From the NCBI RefSeq assembly GCF_900113245.1, contig NZ_FOOQ01000002.1, positions 248,001-312,000 on the forward strand: a stretch of 64,000 bases of DNA, given 5' to 3'. The translations under genes and the position numbers were made by a program. Below, piece by piece: positions 34,716 through 44,552 of this stretch. Source of the stretch: Halopelagius inordinatus. Lineage in GTDB: Archaea; Halobacteriota; Halobacteria; Halobacteriales; Haloferacaceae. Numbering within the stretch: position 1 is the stretch's first letter; every line of letters starts with the position of its first letter. The notes under the pieces were generated by a model. It had not been told where the DNA came from. It did no database searches and saw only the letters and a list, made by a program, of their open reading frames with translations.

Positions 34716-35398
34716 GAGGCGACCGAAACGGGTCGGAGGACGACGAGAGGACTCCAGAGGGGTGGCCGGTCGAACTCCGAGGGGTCACGGAGTCCGTGGT
34801 GACGACGCTCGGACCGAACGACCTGTGGAACGCCGCGGCCCTCGGACTGCACGCGCCCGACGGCGGCGAGAACGATGGAGACGCCGAGGACGCGGTCACT
34901 GCGACGACGTGGGGGAACACTCGGACGCGCCGGAACTTCCACCGGCGGGGCGGCGGCGTCGTGCAGTTCGTCTCGGACCCGCGGACGTTCGTAGACGCCG
35001 CGATGACGATAACGGAGGCGGAGTCGCCCGTCGTGGACGGCGCTCACGCGTGGGTCGAAGTCGAGACAGAGCGCATCGACGAGGGCGAATCCGGCGGGAC
35101 GCGGTGGGAAGAGTGGGAACTCCGTCCCGTCGAGTCCGAAATCCGCTCGGAGACGGTGCCGACGATAAACCGCGGGTTCGCCGCCGTCGTGGAGGCGACG
35201 GTGGCCGCGTCGCGCCTCGACGTGCCCGCGTACGACACCGAAGAACTCCTCTCTCGACTTCGGTATCTCGCGGAGGTGGTCGAAACGTGCGGCGGCGCGC
35301 CGGAACGAGAGGCGTTCGCTACCGTCGACGAGGTGTCGGGGTGGCGCGGCCGTCTCGACGGCGTCGGAGACGGCGACCCGTGCGACGAGAACCCGTGA
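34712..35398 (+). CDS. DUF447 family protein
   Basis: 228 residues starting with a GTG that overlaps the stop of the CitG-like gene. The core (VESVVTTLGPN-like start near residue 22, NTRTRRNFHRRGGGVVQFVSDPRTFVDAAM near 72-100, EVETERI near 122, INRGFAAVVEATVAASRL near 155) matches DUF447, a flavin-reductase-like split-barrel family whose molecular function is not settled. The last gene of the cofD operon. Its recurrent partnership with CitG-like proteins in archaea and methylotrophs points to pterin or related cofactor synthesis. Confidence 0.82.
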   Translation: MRGDRNGSEDDERTPEGWPVELRGVTESVVTTLGPNDLWNAAALGLHAPDGGENDGDAEDAVTATTWGNTRTRRNFHRRGGGVVQFVSDPRTFVDAAMTITEAESPVVDGAHAWVEVETERIDEGESGGTRWEEWELRPVESEIRSETVPTINRGFAAVVEATVAASRLDVPAYDTEELLSRLRYLAEVVETCGGAPEREAFATVDEVSGWRGRLDGVGDGDPCDENP

Positions 35399-35432
35399 CA
35401 ATCGACGGCGACGGCGGGGGCGGAACGAATCG

Positions 35433-35438
35433 TTTTAG
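35433..35438 (+). promoter_or_regulatory. TATA element of rps17e
   Basis: TTTTAG centred about 28 bases before the rps17e start, inside otherwise GC-rich DNA. It implies a leaderless or nearly leaderless ribosomal protein transcript, independent of the cofD operon upstream. Confidence 0.5.
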
Positions 35439-35462
35439 TGCGCGCTGACGGAATCGTCGGAC

Positions 35463-35657
35463 ATGGCAATCAAGCCCAAGTACGTAAAGCAGCTCGGCAA
35501 CGTGCTGTTGGAGGAGTATCCGCAGGCGTTCAACACCGACTTCGAGACGAACAAAGACAGCGTCGACAAACTGACAAACGTGGACTCGAAGGGCGTCCGC
35601 AACCGAATCGCGGGCTACATCACGCGGAAGAAGGGCGCTCCGCAGCAAGCGGCGTAA
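35463..35657 (+). CDS. rps17e: 30S ribosomal protein S17e
   Basis: 64 residues, the normal archaeal length of this eukaryote-type small-subunit protein. Recognised by the N terminus MAIKPKYVKQLGNVLLEEYP and the DSKGVRNRIAGYITRKK segment near 42-58 that packs on 16S rRNA. Located in the cytoplasm as part of the 30S subunit. It has its own promoter; upstream is the cofD operon on the same strand. Confidence 0.96.
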   Translation: MAIKPKYVKQLGNVLLEEYPQAFNTDFETNKDSVDKLTNVDSKGVRNRIAGYITRKKGAPQQAA

Positions 35658-35760
35658 CTCTCTGAATCCTCTCTCTACGTACGCCTCCGCCGCCAGCCGC
35701 CGCTCTCTGCGGGCCTCGTCGCGCGCCGGTCTTTTGTCGCTTCGGCGCTCTAGCTTCGCC

Positions 35761-36453
35761 GTGAATATCATCGCGCATCGGGGATACGCCGCGCTCTATC
35801 CCGAGAACACCGTCGCCGCCGTCCGCGCGGCGTCCGCGGGTACCGCGGGCGACGGGCGGGTTCCGCCCGCCGACCTGATAGAAATCGACGTTCGGCGCTG
35901 CGCGACGGGCGAAATCGTCGTCTACCACGACGAGGGACTGGAGAAACTCACCGGCTACGAGGGGCTCGTCGCCGAGACGCCGCTCTCGACGCTCCGGACC
36001 CTGACGATACTGGACTCCGAGGAGTCGATTCCGCTCCTCGAAGAGGTGTTGGACGCCGCGGACCCCGAGACGCCGCTCGTCGTCGAACTCAAACACGCGG
36101 GGATGGCGCGGGAGGTGGCCGCCGCCTGCGAGGCGGCCGAAAACGACGCGGTTCTCTCTTCGTTCTTCGAGGGCGTGCTTCGGGAGTGCGCGTCGGTCTC
36201 TGCGCTCCCGCGCGCGCTCGTCTTCGATAGCGACTGGGACGCGTCGCTCTCGACGGCGAGAGAGTTGGGATGCAACTACGTCAACGCCGAGTACCACCTC
36301 CTTCTCGGTCACGAAGAGCGAATCAGCGCCGCGCAGGACGCCGGGTTCGAGGTGAACGCGTGGCACGTCACCGACGCCGACGCGGCGTCGCGACTCCGAC
36401 GGCACGGAATCGACGGCATCGTGGTGGACGACCCGACCGGACTCGACCTGTAG
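35761..36453 (+). CDS. Glycerophosphodiester phosphodiesterase
   Basis: 230 residues starting at a GTG that opens the first strand (NIIAHRGYAALYPENT). Hydrolyses glycerophosphodiesters to glycerol phosphate and an alcohol. The HRG motif is residues 6-8 and E15 follows; further ligands are in EIDVRRC near 43, VVYHDEGLEKLTG near 53, VVELKH near 105 and the closing VNAWHVTDADAASRL with GIDGIVVDDPTGL. No signal peptide, so it acts inside the cell. An in-frame alternative start 27 bases upstream is not supported by homology. Confidence 0.9.
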   Translation: MNIIAHRGYAALYPENTVAAVRAASAGTAGDGRVPPADLIEIDVRRCATGEIVVYHDEGLEKLTGYEGLVAETPLSTLRTLTILDSEESIPLLEEVLDAADPETPLVVELKHAGMAREVAAACEAAENDAVLSSFFEGVLRECASVSALPRALVFDSDWDASLSTARELGCNYVNAEYHLLLGHEERISAAQDAGFEVNAWHVTDADAASRLRRHGIDGIVVDDPTGLDL

Positions 36454-36454
36454 G

Positions 36455-36775
36455 TCAGAACCGGTCGGCGCGGGCGGCGGCGGCCCACGCGTTCGTCGGC
36501 GCGCCGTCTGGGACGCGCGCGGACCGGCCCGAGACGCCTTCGAGTCGCCCGGCGAACGCCCACCGCTTGCCGTCCCACGTCTCCGCGTCGTCGCCTGCGG
36601 CCGCCGCCGCGGCGAGTTCGCCGTCGCGGATGTGAGCGGCCACCGCCGCGGCGATGGCCGCCGCCTCCGCGTCGTCGGCATCGTCGGGGACGGAGAGTCC
36701 CGCCGCGACGTCCGAGACGGTCACCTCGCCGTCCGCGCCGGCGTCGGCGTCGCCGTCCGCGCTCCGACCGCTCAT
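36455..36775 (-). CDS. pccX: Small acyl-CoA carboxylase subunit (PccX/epsilon-like)
   Basis: 106 residues. Middle Ala-rich helix ([20 protein letters not shown], about 30-49) followed by [20 protein letters not shown] and a conserved end ([19 protein letters not shown]). Its ATG overlaps the pccB stop, so it is translated with the carboxyltransferase. A small third subunit, PccX, is required for propionyl-CoA carboxylase in Haloferax mediterranei, and actinobacterial enzymes carry a comparable epsilon subunit with a helix plus Trp-containing tail. The role here as an assembly or activity factor of PccAB is inferred from this synteny. Confidence 0.75.
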   Translation of the reverse strand: MSGRSADGDADAGADGEVTVSDVAAGLSVPDDADDAEAAAIAAAVAAHIRDGELAAAAAAGDDAETWDGKRWAFAGRLEGVSGRSARVPDGAPTNAWAAAARADRF

Positions 36776-38322
36776 ATCGGGATGTTGCCGTGTTTCTTGT
36801 CCGGCAGGTCGGAGCGTTTCGTCTTCAGCATCTCCAGGTCAGAGACCAACCGAGAACGGGTCTCGGTCGGCGCGATGACGTCGTCGAGGTAGCCGCGGTC
36901 CGCCGCGGTGAACGGGTTCGCGAACTCCTCGCGGTACTCCGCTATGAGTTCATCGCGGCGGGCGTCGGGGTCGTCTGCCGCCTCCAGTTGGTCGCTGTAG
37001 AGGATGTTGACCGCGCCCTGCGGCCCCATGACGGCGATTTCGGCCGTCGGCCACGCGTAGTTCACGTCCGCGCCGAGATGCTTCGACGCCATCACGTCGT
37101 ACGCGCCGCCGTAGGCCTTCCGCGTGATGACCGTCAGAAGCGGCACCGTCGCCTCGGAGTAGGCGTACAGCAGTTTCGCGCCGTGACGGATGATGCCCCC
37201 GTGTTCTTGGTCCGTCCCCGGGAGAAAGCCCGGCACGTCCACGAACGTCACGATGGGGACGTTGAACGCGTCGCAAAAGCGGACGAACCGCGAACTCTTC
37301 TCGGAGGCTTCGATGTCCAGCGTTCCGGCGTTGACGCGCGGTTGGTTCGCGACGACGCCGACTGAGTGACCGTCGAGGCGAGCGAACCCCACGAGCATGT
37401 TCTTCGCGAAGTCCTCTTGGACCTCGAAGAACGACCCCTCGTCTAGGACGCCGCCGACGACGTCGCGCATGTCGTAGGGCTTTCGCGGTTGGTCGGGGAC
37501 GACGCTTTTGAGCGACTCGTCCGCGCGGTCCGGGTCGTCCCACGGTTCGACGCGCGGGGGGTCCTCGACGTTGTTCGGCGGGAGATACGAGAGGAGGCGT
37601 CGAATGTCGTCTAACGCCTCCTCCTCGGAGTCGCAGGCGAAGTGCGCCACCCCGGAGGTAGACGAATGCGTCGTCGCGCCGCCGAGTTCCTCGAACGTCA
37701 CCTCCTCGCCCGTTACGGTCTTTATCACGTCCGGTCCGGTGATGAACATGTGGCTGGTGTCTTTCACCATGAACGTGAAGTCGGTGAGGGCGGGCGAGTA
37801 GACGGCCCCACCGGCGCACGGCCCCATGATGGCCGAAATCTGCGGGACGACGCCCGACGCTTCGGTGTTGCGGCGGAATATCTCGCCGAATCCGCTGAGC
37901 GATTGGACGCCCTCTTGGATGCGCGCGCCCGCGGAGTCGTTCAGCCCGATGACGGGCGCGCCGACTTCGACGGCTTTGTCCATCACCTTACATATCTTCT
38001 CGGCCATCACCTCGCCGAGAGACCCGCCGAAGACGGTGAAGTCGTGCGCGAAGACGAACGTCTTGCGGCCGTCGACTTCGCCGTACCCCGTCACGACGCC
38101 GTCGCCGGGCAACTGCTTTTCCTCCATCCCGAACTTGTGGTTTCTGTGCGTTCGGAACTGGTCGAACTCCTCGAACGTCCCGTCGTCGAGGAAGTAGTCG
38201 ATACGCTCGCGGGCGGTCATCTTGCCCTTGTCGTGTTGGGACTCGATTCGGGCGTCGCCGCCGCCCTTCCGGGCCCGTTCGCGCTTTGCTTCGAGTTCGT
38301 CGATTCGGTCCTCCATCGTCAC
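36772..38322 (-). CDS. pccB: Acyl-CoA carboxylase carboxyltransferase (beta) subunit
   Basis: 516 residues. Transfers carboxyl from carboxybiotin on PccA to propionyl- or acetyl-CoA. Two crotonase-like halves: the N half carries [19 protein letters not shown] near 30, [17 protein letters not shown] near 122 and [17 protein letters not shown] near 165 (acyl-CoA oxyanion site); the C half carries [29 protein letters not shown] near 355-383 and [18 protein letters not shown] near 394 (second oxyanion hole). The GTG at 38322 gives [10 protein letters not shown]; an ATG two codons later is an alternative. Located about 9.5 kb from pccA, in an operon with pccX. Confidence 0.92.
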   Translation of the reverse strand: MTMEDRIDELEAKRERARKGGGDARIESQHDKGKMTARERIDYFLDDGTFEEFDQFRTHRNHKFGMEEKQLPGDGVVTGYGEVDGRKTFVFAHDFTVFGGSLGEVMAEKICKVMDKAVEVGAPVIGLNDSAGARIQEGVQSLSGFGEIFRRNTEASGVVPQISAIMGPCAGGAVYSPALTDFTFMVKDTSHMFITGPDVIKTVTGEEVTFEELGGATTHSSTSGVAHFACDSEEEALDDIRRLLSYLPPNNVEDPPRVEPWDDPDRADESLKSVVPDQPRKPYDMRDVVGGVLDEGSFFEVQEDFAKNMLVGFARLDGHSVGVVANQPRVNAGTLDIEASEKSSRFVRFCDAFNVPIVTFVDVPGFLPGTDQEHGGIIRHGAKLLYAYSEATVPLLTVITRKAYGGAYDVMASKHLGADVNYAWPTAEIAVMGPQGAVNILYSDQLEAADDPDARRDELIAEYREEFANPFTAADRGYLDDVIAPTETRSRLVSDLEMLKTKRSDLPDKKHGNIPI

Positions 38323-38442
38323 GTCGGACCACCTGCGTTCATTGTCACGAACGACCGCACGAAGTGCAAAAGGGTTTCCGTTATGGACAAACCGAGGTTC
38401 GACAGGCGTCGAAAACCGACGGCAGAGCGGGCCGACGACCGG

Positions 38443-39861
38443 TCAGGCCGCCTCGGGTTCGCCGCGGACGCCGGCGAAGATGACCACGGCGAGGGCCGCG
38501 GCGGTTGCGACGGTGGGCCAAAAGCCGAGGCGGGCGTCCATCCCGAACGTCGTCAGGAGCGTGAACACGAGGAAGACGGGCAGGAGAGCGCCGACGGCGA
38601 AGAGCCACGGCGTCGAGAGCGCCGTCGCCACCCCTCCCGCGCCCGAGCGGAACTCGTCGAGAGCGTCGCGGCCCATGACCCAACCGACGAAGACGAGAAA
38701 GCCGGTCAGACCGGCCGTCAGGAGAATGTCGACGAGGGTTCCCGCGACGAAGCCGAATATCGCCGGGTCGAGCGCGCAAACCGACCCGGTGACGGCGACG
38801 ACGGAACCGACGCCGGCGACTGCGGTGCGGCGTTCGACGCCGTACTCGTCGACGAGGAACGCGACGGGTATCTCCAGCATGCTGATGGAACTCGAAAGCG
38901 CGGCGAGGGTGACGACGGCGAAAAAGGCCGTCGCGATGAGGACGCCGCCGGGGAGTTGCGAGAACGCGCCCGCCAGTCCGACGAACAACGCGCCCGCGCC
39001 GGTTCCGGTTTCGCCCGGCGAGATGCCGAGCGAGAACAGAAGCGGGAAGACGACGAGTCCGGCGAGGACGCCGACTGCGGTGTTGAGGAGGGCGATGGTC
39101 GTCCCGTCGAACGCCAGCGAACGGTCCTCGTCGACGTAGGATGCGTAGGTGACCATCGTCCCCGCGCCCAAAGAGAGAGTGAAAAGCGCCTGTCCCGCCG
39201 CCGGGCCGAGGACGCCGAAGAAGTTCTCGCGAACCGTCGCGGCGTCGAAGCGGAGGTAGAACGCGTACGCGTCGGCCGCGCCCGACTGGGTTCCCGCCCA
39301 CACCGCCAGTCCGACGAGGAGGACGAGGACGGCGGGCATCATCACTTTCGTCCCGAGTTCGATGCCGCGGCGGACGCCCGCGAGGACGATTATCGCGGTG
39401 AGCGCCAAAAATAGCACGTGAAAGCCGACGGCGTCGAGTCCGGCGGAGACGCCGCCGAAGTACTGTCCCGGGTTCGCGAAGTACGTCGGTCCGGTCCCCG
39501 CGAGTGCGAGGCTACTCTCGACGAAGTACCGCAGTATCCACCCGCCGACGACGCTGTAAAACGAGATGAGCGCGATTGCGGTGACCACGTAGAACAGCCC
39601 CCACGCGCCCCAGACGTTCGACCCCGAGAGCGACCGAAGCGCGCCCGCGGGACTCCGATTCGCTCGCCGACCGATGACGAACTCGCCGAGCAGACCGGGG
39701 ACGCCGACGAGCAAGACGATGCCGAGATAAACCGCGAGGAACGCGCTACCACCGTTTTCGGCGGCGACCCACGGGAACCGCCAGATGTTCCCGAGACCGA
39801 CCGCGCTTCCCACGGCGGCGAGGATGAAGCCGATTCGTGTCGCCCACGTCTCTCGTGTCAT
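38443..39861 (-). CDS. Sodium:neurotransmitter symporter family transporter
   Basis: 472 residues with about twelve transmembrane segments, LeuT fold. The signature at the start (RETWATRIGFILAAVGSAVGLGNIWRFPWVAAENGG, residues 3-38) forms the first helix with the Na+/substrate site; the sixth-helix unwound region follows TYASYVDEDRSLAFD. Imports an amino acid or similar compound with Na+, well suited to a high-salt cell. A second copy, about 150 bases upstream on the same strand, is clearly paralogous. Confidence 0.9.
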   Translation of the reverse strand: MTRETWATRIGFILAAVGSAVGLGNIWRFPWVAAENGGSAFLAVYLGIVLLVGVPGLLGEFVIGRRANRSPAGALRSLSGSNVWGAWGLFYVVTAIALISFYSVVGGWILRYFVESSLALAGTGPTYFANPGQYFGGVSAGLDAVGFHVLFLALTAIIVLAGVRRGIELGTKVMMPAVLVLLVGLAVWAGTQSGAADAYAFYLRFDAATVRENFFGVLGPAAGQALFTLSLGAGTMVTYASYVDEDRSLAFDGTTIALLNTAVGVLAGLVVFPLLFSLGISPGETGTGAGALFVGLAGAFSQLPGGVLIATAFFAVVTLAALSSSISMLEIPVAFLVDEYGVERRTAVAGVGSVVAVTGSVCALDPAIFGFVAGTLVDILLTAGLTGFLVFVGWVMGRDALDEFRSGAGGVATALSTPWLFAVGALLPVFLVFTLLTTFGMDARLGFWPTVATAAALAVVIFAGVRGEPEAA

Positions 39862-40009
39862 TGGGTCGCACTCCCATCTTGGCGGTAAAGTGACTTTCGG
39901 ACCGAAGATTCGTCAAACCGCTATTGTAACGGTTTTTAACCGGCTAACGCGCCGCTATCGGTGTCGGACGAAACGGCCGACGACGGAGGCTGCCGACGAT
40001 TCGTAGGCG

Positions 40010-41347
40010 TCAGAGCGGCGGGACGATGGCCGGTTCGGAGCCGAGGAACAGCGTCTGGATACCGAGCGCCAGCGTTCCGAGGACGGCGAGGATGACGACG
40101 ACGCGAACCATCCAGAGCCACGTCGTTCCGAATCCGTCGCCGAGGCTCGACCCCTTCATCACTTCCGAGAGCGCTTCGCCGCCCAGTATCCATCCGACGA
40201 ACACGAGGACGAGAAGCACCGAGACGGGGAGCAGCAGTTGGTACGCGAGCGTGTCGAACCACCCGAGCCACGCGGTGTCGAACGCGGATGGGAGGCCGAG
40301 GAGGAACAGACCGACGCCGATGGCCGTCGCCGTCGGCGCGCGGCCCACGTCGTAGTTGTCGATGATGTAGGAGGTGACGACTTCCAGCAGGCTGATGGCC
40401 GAGGAGAGCGCCGCGATGAGGACGACGAGGAAGAACACGACGCCGACTGCGCGGCCGGCGGGGATGTTGGCGAACGCGCCCGCGATGCTGACGAACACCG
40501 CGCCCGGCCCCGAGGTGTTCGGGTCGATGCCCTGCGCGAACAGCAGGGGGAACACGACGAACCCGGCGAGGACGCCGACGAACGTGTTCAGCACGACGAT
40601 GGTGCTGCCGTCGGCGACGAGACTGTCCTCACCGTCGATGTAGGAGGCGTACGTTATCATCGCGCCCATCCCGAGCGACAGCGAGAAGAACGCCTGTCCC
40701 ACGGCGAACGGGACGATGTCGCCGATGTTGCTCATCAACGCGCCGAAGTCCGGCGAGAGGAAGTAGTCGTACCCCGCGCCCGCGCCGGAGAGCGTGGTTC
40801 CGTACGCCGCCAGTCCCAGCAGGATGACGACGATGGAGGGGACCATCACCTTCGTCGCCTTCTCGATGCCGTCCTCGATGCCGAGGGCGACGATGAAGAT
40901 GCAGAGGAACATGAAGACGGCGTGAAGCGCCACGGCGTCCAGACCCGCCGACACCGCGCCGAAGTAGGCCGCGGAGTCGGTGAAGTACGCGCCCGTGGCG
41001 CTTCCCCAGATGTACCGAATCACCCATCCGCCGACGACGCTGTAGTACGACAGAATCCAGAACCCGGTGAAGAGTCCCAACGCGCCGACGAAGCGCCACT
41101 GTCGGTATCCGAGATTACCGAAGGCGCTGACGGCGTTGAGTTTCGCGCGCCGTCCGATGACGAACTCCGCGAGGATGGCCGGTAGCCCGATTCCGAACAC
41201 GGCGATGAGGTAGACGACGAGGAAGGATGCGCCCCCGAACTGCGCCGTTTTGAACGGGAACTGCCAGATGTTCCCGAGGCCCACGGCGGACCCGACGGCT
41301 GCGAGGATGAACCCTGCCCGCGTCGCCCACGTCTCTCGTTCACTCAT
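40010..41347 (-). CDS. Sodium:neurotransmitter symporter family transporter, paralogue
   Basis: 445 residues from the ATG at 41347 (MSERETWATRAGFILAAV), chosen by analogy with its neighbour, whose protein begins MTRETWATR. The open frame continues 25 codons upstream without homology. Same LeuT-fold topology; the first helix reads GSAVGLGNIWQFPFKTAQFGG, with differences from the paralogue (FPWVAAENGG) at positions near the substrate site, so the two probably carry different substrates. The helix-6 region reads TYASYIDGEDSLVADG. Confidence 0.9.
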   Translation of the reverse strand: MSERETWATRAGFILAAVGSAVGLGNIWQFPFKTAQFGGASFLVVYLIAVFGIGLPAILAEFVIGRRAKLNAVSAFGNLGYRQWRFVGALGLFTGFWILSYYSVVGGWVIRYIWGSATGAYFTDSAAYFGAVSAGLDAVALHAVFMFLCIFIVALGIEDGIEKATKVMVPSIVVILLGLAAYGTTLSGAGAGYDYFLSPDFGALMSNIGDIVPFAVGQAFFSLSLGMGAMITYASYIDGEDSLVADGSTIVVLNTFVGVLAGFVVFPLLFAQGIDPNTSGPGAVFVSIAGAFANIPAGRAVGVVFFLVVLIAALSSAISLLEVVTSYIIDNYDVGRAPTATAIGVGLFLLGLPSAFDTAWLGWFDTLAYQLLLPVSVLLVLVFVGWILGGEALSEVMKGSSLGDGFGTTWLWMVRVVVILAVLGTLALGIQTLFLGSEPAIVPPL

Positions 41348-41491
41348 GTCCCTGAACGGTACCATCCGTACAATTGAAAAACGGCCCGATTTTCGCCCGA
41401 ATAATCGATAATAAATGAACACAGTAACGGCGTCTGATAAGGGCCCGTGACGAACGTCGAACGCCGGGCGGCGAGAGGCCCCAGTCGTCGC

Positions 41492-42202
41492 TCAGGCCTC
41501 GCCGTAGACGGGTACCGCCGCGCCCGAGGTGACTTCCGCGGCGTCCGAGCAGAGAACGGCGACGACGCGCGCTATCTGTGCGGGTTCGACCCACGAGTCG
41601 TGGTCGGCGTCGGGCATCATCGCGCGGTTCGCGGGCGTGTCGATGACGCTGGGCATCACCGCGTTGGCGCGAACCGTCCCGAGGTTCTCCTCGGCTATCG
41701 TCTCGGTGAGGAGGCGCACGCCCGCCTTCGACGCGCGGTAGATGCCGTCACCTTCGCCCCCCTCCAGCGACGAACGCGCGGAGACGGAGACGATAGCGCC
41801 CTCCGTCTCTCGGAGGCGCGGAATCGCGTGTTTCGACGCGAGGAACATCGTCTTGAGGTTCACGTCGAAGAGGAAGTCGAACGTCTCCACGTCCGCCTCG
41901 TCTATCTGCGTGCCGCCGCGCCATGTCCCCGCGACGTTTGCGAGATAGTCGAGTCGCCCGTGGTCGTCCACTACCTCCGCGACGACGCGGGCCACGTCGT
42001 CTTCGTCGGTGAAGTCTCCCTCGTAGAACTCGATGTCTCCCGTCGGGTCCAACGCGGAGTCCTCGTCGTCCGGCGCGACGACGTCCGCCGCGGCGACTGT
42101 CGCGCCCGCGTCCCGGAACGTGCGCGCGATTGCGCTTCCGAGAGCACCGCTCGCACCGGTCACCAACGCCACCGTCCCGTCGAAGTCGAATTCGACTGAC
42201 AT
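41492..42202 (-). CDS. Short-chain dehydrogenase/reductase
   Basis: 236 residues from the ATG at 42202. Classical SDR: TGASGALG near residues 15-22, D40 in the second strand (NAD preference), NVAG near 89, catalytic S141, Y155 and K159 (YRASK). The C-terminal part is short with VLCSDAAEVTSGAAVPVYG, the usual closing strand. Physiological substrate unknown. An upstream in-frame start adds 12 residues without homology. It precedes the quinone-reductase-like gene on the other side of a 58-base gap, both on the minus strand. Confidence 0.86.
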   Translation of the reverse strand: MSVEFDFDGTVALVTGASGALGSAIARTFRDAGATVAAADVVAPDDEDSALDPTGDIEFYEGDFTDEDDVARVVAEVVDDHGRLDYLANVAGTWRGGTQIDEADVETFDFLFDVNLKTMFLASKHAIPRLRETEGAIVSVSARSSLEGGEGDGIYRASKAGVRLLTETIAEENLGTVRANAVMPSVIDTPANRAMMPDADHDSWVEPAQIARVVAVLCSDAAEVTSGAAVPVYGEA

Positions 42203-42260
42203 ACCGCTAGATGGCTCGCGAGTGACATAAATCGGCACGACGCCTCTGGGCTGTCCGTTC

Positions 42261-43217
42261 TCAGGTCGTGAGGACGAGTTTCCCGAGGAAACTATCTTCG
42301 AGAACCGCCCGTTGGGCTTCGGCGGCGTCTTCGAGAGCGTACGTCTCGTGGACGACCGGTTCGACGTCGCCGCGTTCGAGAAGCGACGCGAGACGGGTCA
42401 AGACGGCGTCTTTCTCCGGCGTGTTGTACATCGTCATGAACTGATAGCGCAGTTCCTTCCCCTTCGTGACGCCGATGTTCGAGAAGCCGCCCTCCCCGGT
42501 ATCGTTACCGATGCCGACGATGCGTCCCCCCGTGGCGGCGACGTCGGCGTTGAACTGCAGGTAGCGGTCCATGTGCGTGTCGAGAATCACGTCCGGTGCG
42601 CCCGCGGCGGTGACGGCGTCCGCCAAGTCGTCGCGGCGGTAGTCGAACGCCTCGTCCGCGCCGAGTGCGCGCACGTCGCCGTGGAACTCCTCGGAGGCGG
42701 TGGCGAGAACCCGCGCGCCCATCGTCTCCGCGAGTTGGACCGCGACGTGGCCGACGCCGCCGCTTCCGCCGTGGACGAGAACCGTCTCTGCGGGTTCGAC
42801 GCCCGCGTGGTGGACGAACGCCTGCCACGCCGTCGTCCCGACCAAGGCGAGGGCCGCGGCGTCCTCGAAGGAGACGCCGTCGGGGACGTGGGCGAGAAAG
42901 TCCGCGGGCGCGGCGACTTCCTCGGCGTACGTGCCGGACATCCCGTTGCCGAGTCCGGTGCCGTAGACGCGGTCACCCGCCTCGAAGCGTTCGACGCCGT
43001 CGCCGACGACGACGACGGTTCCCGCGAGGTCCGACCCGGGAACGAAGGGGAGATGCGGCACCGGATACGCCCCCTCTCGGAAGTAGGTGTCCACCGGGTT
43101 GACGCCGATAGCCGCGACATCGACGAGAACCTGTCCCGGTTCGACGTCGGGCGTCTCCGCGTCGTCGACTGTCAGTACGTCCGCGCCGCCGTGTTCGTGA
43201 AATCTGACTGCGTGCAT
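42261..43217 (-). CDS. Zinc-independent NADPH:quinone reductase (MDR superfamily)
   Basis: 318 residues from the ATG at 43217. Medium-chain dehydrogenase fold without the zinc ligands of alcohol dehydrogenase: N-terminal GroES-like domain (GVNPVDTYFREGAYP near 37, GSDLAGTVV near 59) and a Rossmann domain with VHGGSGGVGHVAVQLAE near 140-156. Reduces quinones or enals with NADPH. The frame stays open for another 280 codons upstream, but that part is antisense to sucC and is not coding. Confidence 0.9.
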   Translation of the reverse strand: MHAVRFHEHGGADVLTVDDAETPDVEPGQVLVDVAAIGVNPVDTYFREGAYPVPHLPFVPGSDLAGTVVVVGDGVERFEAGDRVYGTGLGNGMSGTYAEEVAAPADFLAHVPDGVSFEDAAALALVGTTAWQAFVHHAGVEPAETVLVHGGSGGVGHVAVQLAETMGARVLATASEEFHGDVRALGADEAFDYRRDDLADAVTAAGAPDVILDTHMDRYLQFNADVAATGGRIVGIGNDTGEGGFSNIGVTKGKELRYQFMTMYNTPEKDAVLTRLASLLERGDVEPVVHETYALEDAAEAQRAVLEDSFLGKLVLTT

Positions 43218-43406
43218 CGTCGTTCGTTGTATCGGTTGGGAACCGTGATAAATACGGAGGCGACGGCGGCGTTCGGAGACGGAGAACGCGTCGGAATCCC
43301 GTGAGAGATTGGCCGCCCGCCCTCGGAGTCGGAGCAAGCTACGGGGGGTACTTTCGGACGCAGATGAACGGGATTTAAGCGCGTGCCCCGCCCTGCCACG
43401 GATGGA

Positions 43407-44552
43407 ATGAAGCTTCACGAATATCAGGCGAAGGACCTCTTCGCCGAGGCCGGGATTCCGGTGCCCGAGTCCCGCCTCGCGTCGTCTGTCGACGAGGTCA
43501 TGGATGCCGTAGAGGATATCGGTTACCCCGCGGCCATCAAGGCGCAGGTTCACGTCGGCGGACGCGGCAAAGCCGGCGGAATCAAGATAGCGACGGACGA
43601 AGGCGAGGCCCGCGAGGCCGCAGAGGACATCCTCGGCATGGACCTGAAAGGGTACACCGTCGAGGAGGTTCTCGTCGAGGCCGGAGTGGACTTCGAGAAC
43701 GAACTGTACGTCGGCATCACGATGGACCGCGGCGAGGGGAAACCCGTCGCGATGGTCTCGACGGAAGGCGGCGTCAACATCGAGGAAGTCGCAGAGGAGA
43801 CGCCCGAAGCCATCGCCCGCGAACACATCGACCCCGCGTTCGGCCTGCATCCGTACCAGGCCCGCAAGGTGGTCTTCGAGGCGGGCATCCCGGACGACGT
43901 GGCGATGGACGTCGCGTCGTTCCTCTCGACGCTGTACGACCTCTACGAGGAGAACGACGCCTCGGACATCGAAATCAACCCCGTGATGATAACCTCGGAC
44001 CGCGACGTCGTCGCCGCCGACGCCGTCATGAACATCGACGACGACGCCCTGTTCCGACACCCGGACCTCGCGGAGATGGAAGAGGACGCCTACCAGAACG
44101 ACTTAGAGCGGAAAGCCGGCGAGTACGGCTTCGACTACGTCCGCCTGTCGGGTAACGTCGGCATCATCGGCAACGGTGCCGGTCTCGTGATGACGACGCT
44201 CGACCTCGTGGACCACTACGGCGGCACGCCCGCGAACTTCCTCGACATCGGCGGCGGCGCGAAGGCCGAACGCGTGACACAGGCCCTCGACATGGTGTTC
44301 TCCGACGACAACGTCGATGCGGTCGTGTTCAACATCTTCGGCGGCATCACCCGCGGCGACGAGGTGGCCAAAGGTATCAACGAGGCCCTGGAGCAGTTCG
44401 ACGAGATTCCGAAGAAAGTCGTCGTGCGACTCGCGGGCACGAACGCGGAGGAGGGCATGGAGATTCTCAACACGGACCTCGTCGAGGTGGAGAAGACGCT
44501 CGAAGACGCGGTGCAACGCGCCGTGCAGAACGCAGAGGAGGCAAGCCAATGA
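43407..44552 (+). CDS. sucC: Succinate-CoA ligase (ADP-forming), beta subunit
   Basis: 381 residues from the ATG at 43407. With SucD it converts succinyl-CoA to succinate with substrate-level phosphorylation in the citric acid cycle. ATP-grasp domain: [20 protein letters not shown] at residue 1, [18 protein letters not shown] near 45 (nucleotide loop), EINPVMIT near 191; CoA-ligase domain with [19 protein letters not shown] near 250 and [16 protein letters not shown] near 310. TATA-like ATTTAAGC lies about 32 bases upstream of the start. sucD overlaps by 4 bases. Confidence 0.96.
   Translation: MKLHEYQAKDLFAEAGIPVPESRLASSVDEVMDAVEDIGYPAAIKAQVHVGGRGKAGGIKIATDEGEAREAAEDILGMDLKGYTVEEVLVEAGVDFENELYVGITMDRGEGKPVAMVSTEGGVNIEEVAEETPEAIAREHIDPAFGLHPYQARKVVFEAGIPDDVAMDVASFLSTLYDLYEENDASDIEINPVMITSDRDVVAADAVMNIDDDALFRHPDLAEMEEDAYQNDLERKAGEYGFDYVRLSGNVGIIGNGAGLVMTTLDLVDHYGGTPANFLDIGGGAKAERVTQALDMVFSDDNVDAVVFNIFGGITRGDEVAKGINEALEQFDEIPKKVVVRLAGTNAEEGMEILNTDLVEVEKTLEDAVQRAVQNAEEASQ

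Noticed and set aside
43218-44060. Upstream extension of the quinone-reductase gene by 280 codons
   Set aside because: The extension is antisense to sucC, and the homologous fold starts at the ATG at 43217.
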